Of a stretch of 64,000 nt of DNA, positions 46,057 to 54,569 are shown in pieces. Where the stretch lies: positions 1 through 64,000 of the forward strand of contig NZ_FOVM01000007.1 in NCBI RefSeq assembly GCF_900115155.1, written 5' to 3'. The notes beneath the pieces were generated by a model. The model saw only the letters and a program-made list of their open reading frames with translations. It was not told the origin of the DNA and searched no databases. Position 1 is the first letter of the stretch. Every line of letters begins with the position of its first letter. The DNA is from Mycetocola miduiensis. Its GTDB lineage: Bacteria; Actinomycetota; Actinomycetes; Actinomycetales; Microbacteriaceae. A program made the translations under genes and the position numbers.

Positions 46057-46090
46057 GCGGGGCCTGAGAGGCTCCTCTTCGTTCCGCGAC

Positions 46091-46185
46091 ATCGTCGATC
46101 GGGCCCAAAGGGATGCTCCCGAGCACACGAACGACCGTTTGGGACCGATCGATGGCGTGAATGAGCCTTTGGGACCAATCGGTCG
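46091..46185. repeat. Three copies of a 20-bp repeat, one inverted, forming a hairpin
   Basis: Units at 46091-46112 (inverted), 46135-46155 and 46165-46185 share CTTTGGGACCGATCG. The first two pair as 15-nt arms (46095-46109 with 46138-46152, one mismatch). They fill the 149-bp gap between convergent sepH and the phosphodiesterase gene and may terminate both transcripts. Confidence 0.7.
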
Positions 46186-46205
46186 CACGGACGAGCCGCC
46201 TTACC

Positions 46206-47345
46206 TCAGCGCTCGAACGCCCCCAGCCGGACGAGCGGCACGATGCGTTCCTCGGCCGTGAGTGACCCGTGCTGCCCGACCATGTTCCGCGCCGCCTGGT
46301 CGAGCGGCCTCGAATCGTAGTAGACGACGCGTTTGCGCGCCGCCACGAGCACGTCGCCGATGCGCGGCAGCACGTCCGGGTGCACGTCGCCGAACAGCCC
46401 TGCGGCCACCGCGTCGGTTCGAGTGGCAACCCAGGCCCGCTCCCCTTCGCTCTGCTCCCACAGGGTCGCGAGGGCGAGACGGTCGGCATCCGTCGCTCCG
46501 GGTTCGAGGTAGAGATGCAGGCACCGGGGTTCGCCTCCGACGTGCCTGACGCCCTCGACCAGCTCTGGCGCCTGATCGAACAGCACGTGCGACCGATGCG
46601 GCACATCGATCGAGCCGTGATCGGCCGTGACCAGCACGCCGACCCGTTGCGGGAGTGCCTTCACGAACGACTGCAGCTCCGCGTCGACGGCTTCGAGTCC
46701 GCTGAGCCACTGCGGGGACTCCCAGCCGTAGGCGTGTGACGCTTTATCGAGCTCGGGGATGTAAAGGTACGCGAGCGAAGGCTCGCCCGTCGCCAGGATC
46801 CGGGCTGCCTCGGCGAACCGCTCAGAAATCGAGTTCGCGCCGCGGTACTCGGCGCCACGGAGCACTGCACGCGTGAATCCTGATGAGCGGAATCTCGAGG
46901 GACCGATCGCAAAGCTCCGGATGCCGCCCGCAGCGGCCTGCTCGAACACCGTCGGCTCGCGCTGCCACAGCTGGGGGGTCATCCCCTCGTCCCAGCCGGT
47001 GAGCTGATTGACCAGCCGATCGTTGGCCACGTCAAGCGTGCGGTAGCCGACGAGCCCGTGCTGGCCGGGCATCACACCCGTGGTGAGCGTTGTGAGGGCC
47101 GCTGCCGTCGTCGTCGGGAAGACCGAGGTGATGGCTTCGCGGGGCCGGGCGGCGAGGAACCGGGCGTGACCTGCACGGGCGGCGAGCTGCGAACGGCCCA
47201 GGCCATCGACCACGACGACGACCACCGAGCGGACCGGCGGGAGCTCCAGATCGTTCGGCTCCCGGGCCAGTGAACGTGCCGAATTCGGCAGAACATCGGC
47301 AAGGCTTCGGGCTCCGGGTTTTTCGGTGGGTAGCATGGTGGCCAT
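46206..47345 (-). CDS. Alkaline phosphatase-superfamily phosphodiesterase
   Basis: 379 aa nucleotide pyrophosphatase/phosphodiesterase-like enzyme. The metal and nucleophile residues of the superfamily are seen: VVDGLGRS (Asp), SVFPTTTAAA (Thr nucleophile), and the distal TADHGSIDVPHRSH Asp-His pair. No signal peptide, so likely cytoplasmic. Substrate unknown. The start is ATG 47345 or 47336. It is divergent from parC and a usual neighbour of sepH. Confidence 0.87.
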   Translation of the reverse strand: MATMLPTEKPGARSLADVLPNSARSLAREPNDLELPPVRSVVVVVVDGLGRSQLAARAGHARFLAARPREAITSVFPTTTAAALTTLTTGVMPGQHGLVGYRTLDVANDRLVNQLTGWDEGMTPQLWQREPTVFEQAAAGGIRSFAIGPSRFRSSGFTRAVLRGAEYRGANSISERFAEAARILATGEPSLAYLYIPELDKASHAYGWESPQWLSGLEAVDAELQSFVKALPQRVGVLVTADHGSIDVPHRSHVLFDQAPELVEGVRHVGGEPRCLHLYLEPGATDADRLALATLWEQSEGERAWVATRTDAVAAGLFGDVHPDVLPRIGDVLVAARKRVVYYDSRPLDQAARNMVGQHGSLTAEERIVPLVRLGAFER

Positions 47346-47418
47346 CCGGGCAATTCTGGCATAACCGCTCCGCGGCCGCCGATCGCCCGACCCCCTGCCC
47401 CTTTCTGAGAAATCCCGG

Positions 47419-49899
47419 ATGTCCCGCACACACACGCCTCCCCCTGCTGATGACTTCACCGAACGCATCGAAGATGTCGACGTATCCGTCGAAATGCAGG
47501 GGTCGTTCCTGGAGTACGCCTATTCGGTGATCTACTCCCGCGCGCTCCCCGACGCCCGGGACGGGCTGAAGCCTGTGCAGCGGCGCATCCTGTACATGAT
47601 GTCCGAGATGGGACTCCGGCCCGAGCGTGGCCATGTGAAGTCGGCCCGCGTCGTCGGCGAGGTGATGGGAAAGCTGCACCCCCACGGCGACTCAGCGATC
47701 TACGACACCCTCGTCCGGCTCGCACAGCCCTTCACTCTGCGGGTTCCCCTGATCGACGGCCACGGCAACTTCGGTTCTCTCGACGACGGACCCGCCGCCG
47801 CGCGTTACACCGAAGCCCGGCTCGACGCGTCAGCGCTGGCGATGACCGACGAACTCGACGAAGATGTCGTCGACTTCGTTCCCAACTACGACAACCAGCT
47901 GACCCAGCCCGACGTGCTCCCTGCCGCGTTCCCCAACCTGCTCGTCAACGGCGCGAGCGGTATTGCCGTCGGGATGGCCACCAACATGGCTCCGCACAAC
48001 CTCATCGAGGTCGTCGGCGCAGCACGTCACCTCCTCTCGCACCCGAATGCGACTCTCGACGACCTCATGGAGTACGTGCCAGGCCCCGACCTGCCCACCG
48101 GCGGCACCATCGTCGGACTCGACGGCATCAAGGATGCCTACGCCACCGGTCGAGGCAGCTTCAAAACCCGCGCCAAGGTCAGCATCGAGAACCTCTCGGC
48201 GCGCAAGAGCGGTCTCATCGTCACCGAACTCCCCTATCTGGTCGGCCCGGAGCGCGTGATCGAGAAGATCAAGGACGGCGTCTCCAACAAGAAGCTCAGT
48301 GGCATTTCGGATGTCACGGACCTCACCGACCGCAAACACGGGCTGCGGCTCGTCATCGGCATCAAGACCGGGTTCAGCCCGCAGGCCGTCCTTGAGCAGC
48401 TCTACCGCTACACACCGCTCGAAGACGGGTTCAGCATCAATAACGTCGCCCTCGTCGGCGGCGGCCCGCAGACCCTCGGGCTGCGGGAACTGCTCCAGGT
48501 GTACATCGACCACCGGATCGACGTCGTCACCCGCAGGTCGTCGTTCCGCCTCGCGCGCCGTAAGGAACGCCTGCACCTGGTCGAGGGCATGCTCATCGCC
48601 ATCCTCGACATCGACGAAGTGATCCAGGTCATCCGTGCGAGTGACGACACCGACCAGGCACGTACCCGCCTGGTTGAGGTCTTCGACCTGTCGGTGCTCC
48701 AGGCCGAATACATCCTTGAGCTGCGACTGCGCCGGCTCACCCGCTTCTCCCGCATCGAGCTCGAAGCTGAGCGTGACAAGCTGCTCGCCGAGATCGCGGA
48801 ACTCGAAAGGCTCCTCGGCAGCCAGGCTCTCATCCGCAAGCAGGTGGCGGACGAACTGGCGGATGTCGCCGAACGGTTCGGCACACCCCGCCGCACTCTC
48901 CTCACCGAAGCGCGCCCGAGCATCGCAACAGCCGCCTCCAAACGGCAGGCGGCGCAGCTGGAAGTGGCGGACACCGCGTGCCGCGTGTTCCTCAGCACGA
49001 CGGGCAGGGCGGTGCGTGTCGACCGGGTCGAGGGCGAAGAGGCTGTGGAATCAGCCGCTCCTGCCCGGGCTAGGCGACGCACAAAGCACGACGCCGTCCG
49101 GTCGTTCCTGGACACCACGTCCCGTGCCGAAATCGGCGCCGTCACGTCCCTCGGGCGACTGATCAAGTTCACAGCGGTCGACCTTCCCGTCGTCCCGGCG
49201 AACTCACTCCAGCTCGCCGCAGGCGTCCGGATCGGCGACTACCTCGCCCTCCCGAACAAGGCGGAGCGCATCCTCGCCTTCGTGTCACTCGAGAGCACGA
49301 TGCCGATCGCGCTCGGCACGCGGCAGGGCGTCGTGAAGAGGGTCACGCCCGGTGACTGGCCGAACAAGTCGGACTTCGAGCTCATCGGTCTCAAACCGTC
49401 CGATGAAGTGGTCGGAGCAGCGCAGGCGCCTGACTCCGCGGAACTTGTGTTCATCAGCTCTGCTGCGCAGTTGCTGCACTTCCCGGCATCCGGTGTCCGG
49501 CCGCAGGGCCGCGCCGCAGGAGGTGTCGCCGGCATGAACCTCGCAGCAGACTCGCACGTCATCTTCTTCGGAGCGCTCGACCCTGCCGCCGAGAACGTCG
49601 TCACGACGGTGTCGGTATCTGCGGCCACGATCCCCGGTACCGACCCGGGTCGGGTCAAGGTGTCGTACTTCAGCGAGTTCCCCGGGAAGGGCCGCGCCAC
49701 CGGCGGTGTGCGCTCGCATTCCTTCCTCAAGGGCGAAGGCAGTCTCTCGCTCGCCTGGGCGGGCCCAGCACCGGCGCACGCCGTCGGGGCGGACGGGTCG
49801 GCGCGGACGATTCCGGATGCCGGCGCGAAGCGCGACGCGTCCGGCACCGCCATCGACTCGGTGATCGGATCGATCGGCAGCGAGATCACGACCGACTGA
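47419..49899 (+). CDS. parC: DNA topoisomerase IV / gyrase-type subunit A
   Basis: 826 aa type II topoisomerase A subunit. Catalytic Y130 is in [10 protein letters not shown]. The quinolone-region [11 protein letters not shown] keeps Ser92 and Asp96, the residues that give a drug-sensitive type in GyrA/ParC. A coiled-coil with [13 protein letters not shown] and a C-terminal DNA-wrapping propeller follow. It pairs with the convergent B subunit at 50053. Separate gyrA/gyrB are expected elsewhere near oriC, hence the parC name, but a second gyrase is possible. Confidence 0.9.
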   Translation: MSRTHTPPPADDFTERIEDVDVSVEMQGSFLEYAYSVIYSRALPDARDGLKPVQRRILYMMSEMGLRPERGHVKSARVVGEVMGKLHPHGDSAIYDTLVRLAQPFTLRVPLIDGHGNFGSLDDGPAAARYTEARLDASALAMTDELDEDVVDFVPNYDNQLTQPDVLPAAFPNLLVNGASGIAVGMATNMAPHNLIEVVGAARHLLSHPNATLDDLMEYVPGPDLPTGGTIVGLDGIKDAYATGRGSFKTRAKVSIENLSARKSGLIVTELPYLVGPERVIEKIKDGVSNKKLSGISDVTDLTDRKHGLRLVIGIKTGFSPQAVLEQLYRYTPLEDGFSINNVALVGGGPQTLGLRELLQVYIDHRIDVVTRRSSFRLARRKERLHLVEGMLIAILDIDEVIQVIRASDDTDQARTRLVEVFDLSVLQAEYILELRLRRLTRFSRIELEAERDKLLAEIAELERLLGSQALIRKQVADELADVAERFGTPRRTLLTEARPSIATAASKRQAAQLEVADTACRVFLSTTGRAVRVDRVEGEEAVESAAPARARRRTKHDAVRSFLDTTSRAEIGAVTSLGRLIKFTAVDLPVVPANSLQLAAGVRIGDYLALPNKAERILAFVSLESTMPIALGTRQGVVKRVTPGDWPNKSDFELIGLKPSDEVVGAAQAPDSAELVFISSAAQLLHFPASGVRPQGRAAGGVAGMNLAADSHVIFFGALDPAAENVVTTVSVSAATIPGTDPGRVKVSYFSEFPGKGRATGGVRSHSFLKGEGSLSLAWAGPAPAHAVGADGSARTIPDAGAKRDASGTAIDSVIGSIGSEITTD

Positions 49900-49977
49900 G
49901 CGCCGGTCGCCCCTGAATCGGCGGCTGCCCTGTCGCCGATTCACCCGCTCCAGACCGGGACACCCGGCGTATCGGGT

Positions 49978-50061
49978 GATGTGGTCCGGACGGGGTGAAG
50001 ACGCCGCAGGTCCGGCGTCGATGTGGTCCGGAACGGGTGAAGCCGTCGCAGGTCAGGCGTC
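49978..50061. repeat. Two 42-bp tandem repeats at the parC/parE junction
   Basis: Units 49978-50019 and 50020-50061 begin GATGTGGTCCGGA and match at 37 of 42 positions. The second covers the stop codon and last residues of parE (ends at 50053). The convergent gap (49900-50052) holds nothing else recognisable. Confidence 0.75.
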
Positions 50062-52140
50062 GATCCGGTCCCGGTTCAACCGGTCAGAGCTCTCTACAAT
50101 GAACTCCTTGCGCGGCGCCACATCGTTGCCCATCAGAAGTTCGAAGACGTGGGCGGCCTGTTCGGCGTCCTCCATCCGCACGCGTCGAAGCGTGCGGTGC
50201 CTGCGGTCCATCGTTGTGGTCGCCAGCTGGTCGGCATCCATCTCGCCGAGTCCCTTGTAACGCTGGATCGGTTCCTTGTACCGCTTGTTCGACTTCTTGA
50301 GCTTCGCCAGCAGCGTGTGCAGTTCCTGCTCGGAGTACGTGTAGATCGTCTCGTTGGCCTTCGACCCCGAGTTGATCACGACGACGCGGTGCAGAGGCGG
50401 CACCGCGGCGAACACCCGCCCCTCGGTGATCATCGGACGCATGTAGCGGAAGAACAGCGTCAGCAGCAGGGTACGGATGTGGGCACCGTCGACGTCTGCG
50501 TCGCTCATGATGATGACCTTGCCGTAGCGCGCCGTCGAGATGTCGAAGCTGCGGCCGGAGCCGGCCCCGATGACCTGGATGATCGCCGCGCACTCCGCGT
50601 TCGAGAGCATGTCGGAGACGGATGCCTTCTGCACGTTGAGAATTTTGCCCCGGATCGGGAGCAGCGCCTGGAATTCACTGTCGCGCGCGTTCTTGGCCGT
50701 GCCGAGCGCAGAGTCGCCCTCGACGATCATCAGTTCGCTGTTCGCGACATCGTTGCTGCGGCAGTCGACGAGCTTCGCCGGCAGCGAGGAGCTTTCGAGG
50801 GCGTTCTTGCGGCGTTGGGTCTCTTTGTGGGCGCGCGCGGAGATGCGGGACTTCATCTCGGAGACGACCTTGTCGAGCACGAGCGCCGTCTGTGATTTGT
50901 CGTCCCGCTTCGTCGACGCGAACCGTTCCTTCATGGCGGATGCCACCACGCTGGCGACGATGCTTCGCGCGGCCGGTGTGCCAAGGATCTCCTTGGTCTG
51001 GCCTTCGAACTGCGGTTCGGGAAGACGCACGGTAAGTACGGCAGTGAGTCCGGCGAGCACGTCGTCCTTCTCGAGCTTGTCGGAGCCGACCTTCAGCCGG
51101 CGGGCGTTCTGTTCAACCTGCTGGCGGAGGAACTTCAGCAGGGCCTGCTCGAACCCGGCTTGGTGCGTCCCGCCTTTCGGGGTGGCGATGATGTTCACGA
51201 AGCTCTTCACGACGGTGTCGTATCCGGTCCCCCAGCGGAGGGCAATGTCGACCTCACAAGTCCGCTGAAGCTCGGTGGCGACCATGGCGCCTGAGTCACT
51301 GAGCACCGGAACCGTCTCGGTGAACGTGCCGCTCCCGCTGAGCCGCCAGATGTCGGTAACCGGGGTGTCGGTTGCGAGGTGCTCGACGAATTCGGAGATG
51401 CCGCCCTCGTACTCGAAGAGATGCGTGTCGGCATCCGCCGTCTCACCAGACCGCCGATCCTCGATCGTCAACCCGAGACCGGGGATGAGGAACGCGGTCT
51501 GCCGGGCGCGGGCGATGAGCTCGTCCATTTGGAAGGTGGCGCCCTTGGTGAAGATCTGCCGGTCCGCCCAGTAACGGACCCGAGACCCGGACACGCCCTT
51601 CTTAACCTTGCCGACGACCCGCAGTTCACTGCCGAATTCGAAAGGCGTGAACGGGGCGTCCGGGCTTGGTTCCCCTGAGTCGGCGAAGATGCCCGGTTCG
51701 CCGCGGTGGAACGACATCGCCCAGGTCTTGCCGTCACGGTCTACTTCGACGTCGAGTCGCTCGCTCAGGGCATTGACGACGGATGCGCCGACGCCGTGAA
51801 GTCCACCGGATGCCGCGTACGAGCCCGAGCCGAACTTTCCGCCGGCGTGGAGTTTCGTGAAGACGACCTCGACGCCGCTCAGGCCGGTCTTCGGTTCGAT
51901 ATCGACGGGGATGCCACGGGCGCGGTCACGCACCTCGACGCTGCCGTCTTCGTGCAGCACAACGTTGATGTGATCGCCGTGACCGCCGAGGGCTTCATCG
52001 ACGGAGTTGTCGATGATCTCCCACAGGCAGTGCATGAGGCCACGTGAGTCGGTCGAGCCGATGTACATTCCGGGGCGTTTGCGAACCGCCTCGAGGCCTT
52101 CGAGGACGGAAAGATGGCGCGCGGAATAATCGGAACTCAC
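50053..52140 (-). CDS. parE: DNA topoisomerase IV / gyrase-type subunit B
   Basis: 695 aa ATPase subunit. The GHKL ATP-binding motifs are EIIDNSVDEAL, DRARGIPVD and GGLHGVGASVVNAL. The TOPRIM metal residues lie in EGDSALG and SDADVDGAHIRTLL, and the C-terminal tail has YKGLGEMDA. GTG 52140 fits family length and lies 8 nt from TAGGCT (52149-52154), so the mRNA would have almost no leader. Longer in-frame N-terminal extensions are rejected for lack of any site. Confidence 0.92.
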   Translation of the reverse strand: MSSDYSARHLSVLEGLEAVRKRPGMYIGSTDSRGLMHCLWEIIDNSVDEALGGHGDHINVVLHEDGSVEVRDRARGIPVDIEPKTGLSGVEVVFTKLHAGGKFGSGSYAASGGLHGVGASVVNALSERLDVEVDRDGKTWAMSFHRGEPGIFADSGEPSPDAPFTPFEFGSELRVVGKVKKGVSGSRVRYWADRQIFTKGATFQMDELIARARQTAFLIPGLGLTIEDRRSGETADADTHLFEYEGGISEFVEHLATDTPVTDIWRLSGSGTFTETVPVLSDSGAMVATELQRTCEVDIALRWGTGYDTVVKSFVNIIATPKGGTHQAGFEQALLKFLRQQVEQNARRLKVGSDKLEKDDVLAGLTAVLTVRLPEPQFEGQTKEILGTPAARSIVASVVASAMKERFASTKRDDKSQTALVLDKVVSEMKSRISARAHKETQRRKNALESSSLPAKLVDCRSNDVANSELMIVEGDSALGTAKNARDSEFQALLPIRGKILNVQKASVSDMLSNAECAAIIQVIGAGSGRSFDISTARYGKVIIMSDADVDGAHIRTLLLTLFFRYMRPMITEGRVFAAVPPLHRVVVINSGSKANETIYTYSEQELHTLLAKLKKSNKRYKEPIQRYKGLGEMDADQLATTTMDRRHRTLRRVRMEDAEQAAHVFELLMGNDVAPRKEFIVESSDRLNRDRIDA

Positions 52141-52148
52141 AATACTCA

Positions 52149-52154
52149 AGCCTA
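52149..52154 (-). promoter_or_regulatory. Probable -10 box of parE
   Basis: Minus-strand TAGGCT, 8 nt before the GTG at 52140; leaves a 1-2 nt leader. Confidence 0.4.
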
Positions 52155-52306
52155 CCGATCCGCCCCTGTGAGGCCGGAAGAGACACGATTTCATCACAGG
52201 ACCGTACGCGCACAGCGAAATAGCCGACCCAATGGGAAGATATCCAGCCATGCGTGGTTTCATTGGGTAACAGCACATGCTCGAACACCAAGGTCAGGAG
52301 GAGCTC

Positions 52307-52549
52307 ATGTCAACTGGAGAACACGGTACCGGACGAGCGGCAAACGGTAGTGTCGACACCCTTGAGCCACAGCTGACCGCTGCGGACCGTTGCGACAGCT
52401 GCGGTGCACAGGCTTACATTCGCGTCGTTGTGAAGAGCGGTGAACTTTTGTTCTGCGCGCACCACGGCAAGAAGTACGAGGAGAAGCTGTCCGCGATCGC
52501 GCACAGCTGGCACGACGAGTCGAGCCGACTGCTCACCGACCCCCGCTGA
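52307..52549 (+). CDS. Small DUF7455-type zinc-binding protein
   Basis: 80 aa. One knuckle-like pair RCDSCGAQAY and a later FCAHHGKKY give a likely C2/CH-type zinc site. This short protein is a constant neighbour of sigA/parE in high-GC actinobacteria and has no known function. ATG 52307 is preceded by an ideal AGGAGGAGC. It has its own terminator at 52574. Confidence 0.85.
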   Translation: MSTGEHGTGRAANGSVDTLEPQLTAADRCDSCGAQAYIRVVVKSGELLFCAHHGKKYEEKLSAIAHSWHDESSRLLTDPR

Positions 52550-52573
52550 CTTATCCGGTAGACCCCGGACAAA

Positions 52574-52608
52574 CAAAACCGCCGCCCGAACTTCGGGCGG
52601 CGGTTTTG
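52574..52608 (+). terminator. Rho-independent terminator of the DUF7455 gene
   Basis: 17-bp stem CAAAACCGCCGCCCGAA with its complement TTCGGGCGGCGGTTTTG; single-base centre, A- and T-rich outer ends. Confidence 0.9.
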
Positions 52609-52669
52609 TTGGTGGCAGGTCCACTGGGGAACCCTTTCTAAACCGGACGACGGCCGCCAGACTTATCGC

Positions 52670-53749
52670 GTGACTTCAGGGCGTACTCCGTGGGTGTTGC
52701 ATGTCGACCTCGACCAGTTCATCGCGGCGGTCGAAGTGCTGCGATATCCCGAGCTCGCCGGCAAACCGCTGATCGTGGGTGGGCGCGGCGACCCCTCGGA
52801 ACGGGCGGTAGTGTCGACGGCCTCGTATGAGGCACGCGCGTTCGGCGTCGGCTCCGGGATGCCGTTGCGGATCGCCGCCCGGAAGGTTCCGGATGCCGTG
52901 ATCCTGCCGGTCGACGCTGAAACGTACCTGGCGGCATCCCGCGAGGTCATGGCGACCCTCCGTGAGCAGCCCGGCGCGACCGTTCAGGTGCTGGGCTGGG
53001 ACGAAGCGTTTCTCGGAATCGATACTGACGACCCCGAGGGCTACGCCAACCGGGTGCAGCGGGCGGTACTGGAGAACACCCGGCTGCACTGCAGCGTGGG
53101 CATCGGCGACACACTCGTTCGTGCGAAGGTCGCCACCGGGTTCGGCAAACCCCGCGGAGTCTTCCGGCTGACCGCCGACAACTGGCTGGATGTGATGGGG
53201 AGCCGGCCGACCATCGACCTGTGGGGCGTCGGGCCGAAGGTCTCCCGTCGCCTGTCCGGGCACGGCATCACCACCGTCGACGAACTCGCTTCGGCGGACG
53301 CGGACACACTCGTCGGGGAGTTCGGCCCGAGGATGGGCCCGTGGTATCGCCAGCTGGCACGCGGCGAGGGGGCGCGAGTGGTCGACGACGCCCCCTGGGT
53401 GGCTCGCGGCTACAGCCGGGAGACGACCTACCAGCGCGACCTCACGACGTCCGCAGAGGTGGAAGCCGCGGTGCGCGACCTGGTCGACCGGGTGTTGCAG
53501 GATGTCGAAGCTGAGGCACGCCCGGTGATCGGCGTGACCCTTAAGGTGCGATACGCGCCGTTCATCACGAAGATTTTCACAAAGAAAATCCCGGAGACCG
53601 CGGACCGTGAGGTCGTTCAGGCGCGGGCTCTCGACCTCGTTGGCAGGCTCGAGGAGAACCGGCCGGTGCGGCTCCTCGGCTTCCGCGCGGAGATGACGAT
53701 GCCCGACGTCGCGCGGGACGGACACACCCCGACGCGGAGCGGCTGGTGA
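52670..53749 (+). CDS. dinB: Y-family DNA polymerase IV, DinB2-like
   Basis: 359 aa translesion polymerase: palm/fingers with metal-binding D13-x-D15 (HVDLDQF) and D-E in GWDEAFLG, helix-hairpin-helix thumb (LWGVGPKVSRRL), and a little-finger domain to the C-terminus. The residue after F17, where most Pol IV have an aromatic steric gate, is Ile18. HVDLDQFxAAVE and GWDEAxLG are like mycobacterial DinB2, whose leucine gate allows ribonucleotide use. The C-terminal beta-clamp motif is not obvious. GTG start at 52670; no LexA-type site seen upstream. Confidence 0.9.
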   Translation: MTSGRTPWVLHVDLDQFIAAVEVLRYPELAGKPLIVGGRGDPSERAVVSTASYEARAFGVGSGMPLRIAARKVPDAVILPVDAETYLAASREVMATLREQPGATVQVLGWDEAFLGIDTDDPEGYANRVQRAVLENTRLHCSVGIGDTLVRAKVATGFGKPRGVFRLTADNWLDVMGSRPTIDLWGVGPKVSRRLSGHGITTVDELASADADTLVGEFGPRMGPWYRQLARGEGARVVDDAPWVARGYSRETTYQRDLTTSAEVEAAVRDLVDRVLQDVEAEARPVIGVTLKVRYAPFITKIFTKKIPETADREVVQARALDLVGRLEENRPVRLLGFRAEMTMPDVARDGHTPTRSGW

Positions 53750-53800
53750 GAGCGCACACCGCTCCCCTGCCGCGCGGACGGCAGACCGGGCGCGAACGAC

Positions 53801-53830
53801 AAACCGCCGCCCGATTCCGGGCGGCGGTTT
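53801..53830. terminator. Bidirectional terminator between dinB and the gatD-like gene
   Basis: Perfect 13-bp stem AAACCGCCGCCCG/CGGGCGGCGGTTT with loop ATTC, midway between convergent stop codons. Confidence 0.9.
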
Positions 53831-53849
53831 CATTGTTCGTTCGGCGAAA

Positions 53850-54569
53850 TCAGGCAGGCACCTTCGCGAGGAGGATGCCGCGGGCGAGGTCGATGACCGC
53901 GTCAAGGTCAGCGTGCTCCGGCCCCGGTCGATACTCAAGGCCAGCGCGCTGTGCGGCAACCTCGATGAGAGAGTCAGCCACAGCCGGGTTCAGCACGAGG
54001 AACGGCCCATGGCAGTGGGTTCCGATGCTGTTGCGCACCCGAGCGCCTTCCGTGCCGTCACCGTTTCCGAAACCGTTGCGCACGCGGCCGAGGGCTTTCT
54101 GGTCGGGGCGACCGGTGTAAATGGAGGTGTGGTTCTCCGTACCGATGAGCAGGCCGAACTCGCTCTCGACGGCGAACGCCTCGGTGATGATGCGTTTTCT
54201 GCTGCTGTCGACAGATCCGGCGAAGACGCCGGCCCCGGGGAACACCTCGGTGGCGCTCAGTCGGAGAGACGTTGAAAGCAGGTGGAAACCGGCGCCAGCA
54301 GCAACGATCACGACCCCCGCTTCAGACCACGCACGGAGCATTGGCGCGATGCGATCGACGTCAGCGGCGATCGCCCGGACGGCACTGGACGAACCGGTGC
54401 CGATGAGGACGATATCCGCCGACTCGGGCAGCTCACCGCCTGACGAGTAGCTGAGCTCTTCGACATCGAGGCCGGCCAGCCGCATGCGGCGCACAAGTGC
54501 GGTGCGGTTGCCGACGTCTCCGTTGAGGGAAAGGTCACCTGGGTACAACTCAAGAACGCGAATACTCAT
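53850..54569 (-). CDS. gatD: GatD-like type 1 glutamine amidotransferase lacking the catalytic cysteine
   Basis: 239 aa. The N-terminal LYPGDLSLNGDVGNRTAL and the GTHCHGPFLVLNP histidine segment identify the MurT partner GatD, which normally hydrolyses glutamine for amidation of D-Glu in lipid II. The nucleophile elbow, normally ..CGGYQ or CAG.., reads VAAGAGFHLL (89-98), with Ala/Gly where the Cys should be. C186, in HCHG, is the only cysteine in the protein. It is thus unlikely to be an active glutaminase. The ATG overlaps the murT stop (ATGA), so the pair is coupled. Confidence 0.85.
   Translation of the reverse strand: MSIRVLELYPGDLSLNGDVGNRTALVRRMRLAGLDVEELSYSSGGELPESADIVLIGTGSSSAVRAIAADVDRIAPMLRAWSEAGVVIVAAGAGFHLLSTSLRLSATEVFPGAGVFAGSVDSSRKRIITEAFAVESEFGLLIGTENHTSIYTGRPDQKALGRVRNGFGNGDGTEGARVRNSIGTHCHGPFLVLNPAVADSLIEVAAQRAGLEYRPGPEHADLDAVIDLARGILLAKVPA

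Noticed and set aside
47419-52140. Calling the topoisomerase pair gyrA/gyrB
   Set aside because: The convergent arrangement far from recF/dnaN and close to sigA is typical of the second, ParC/ParE-like pair; the genome copy near oriC would settle it.
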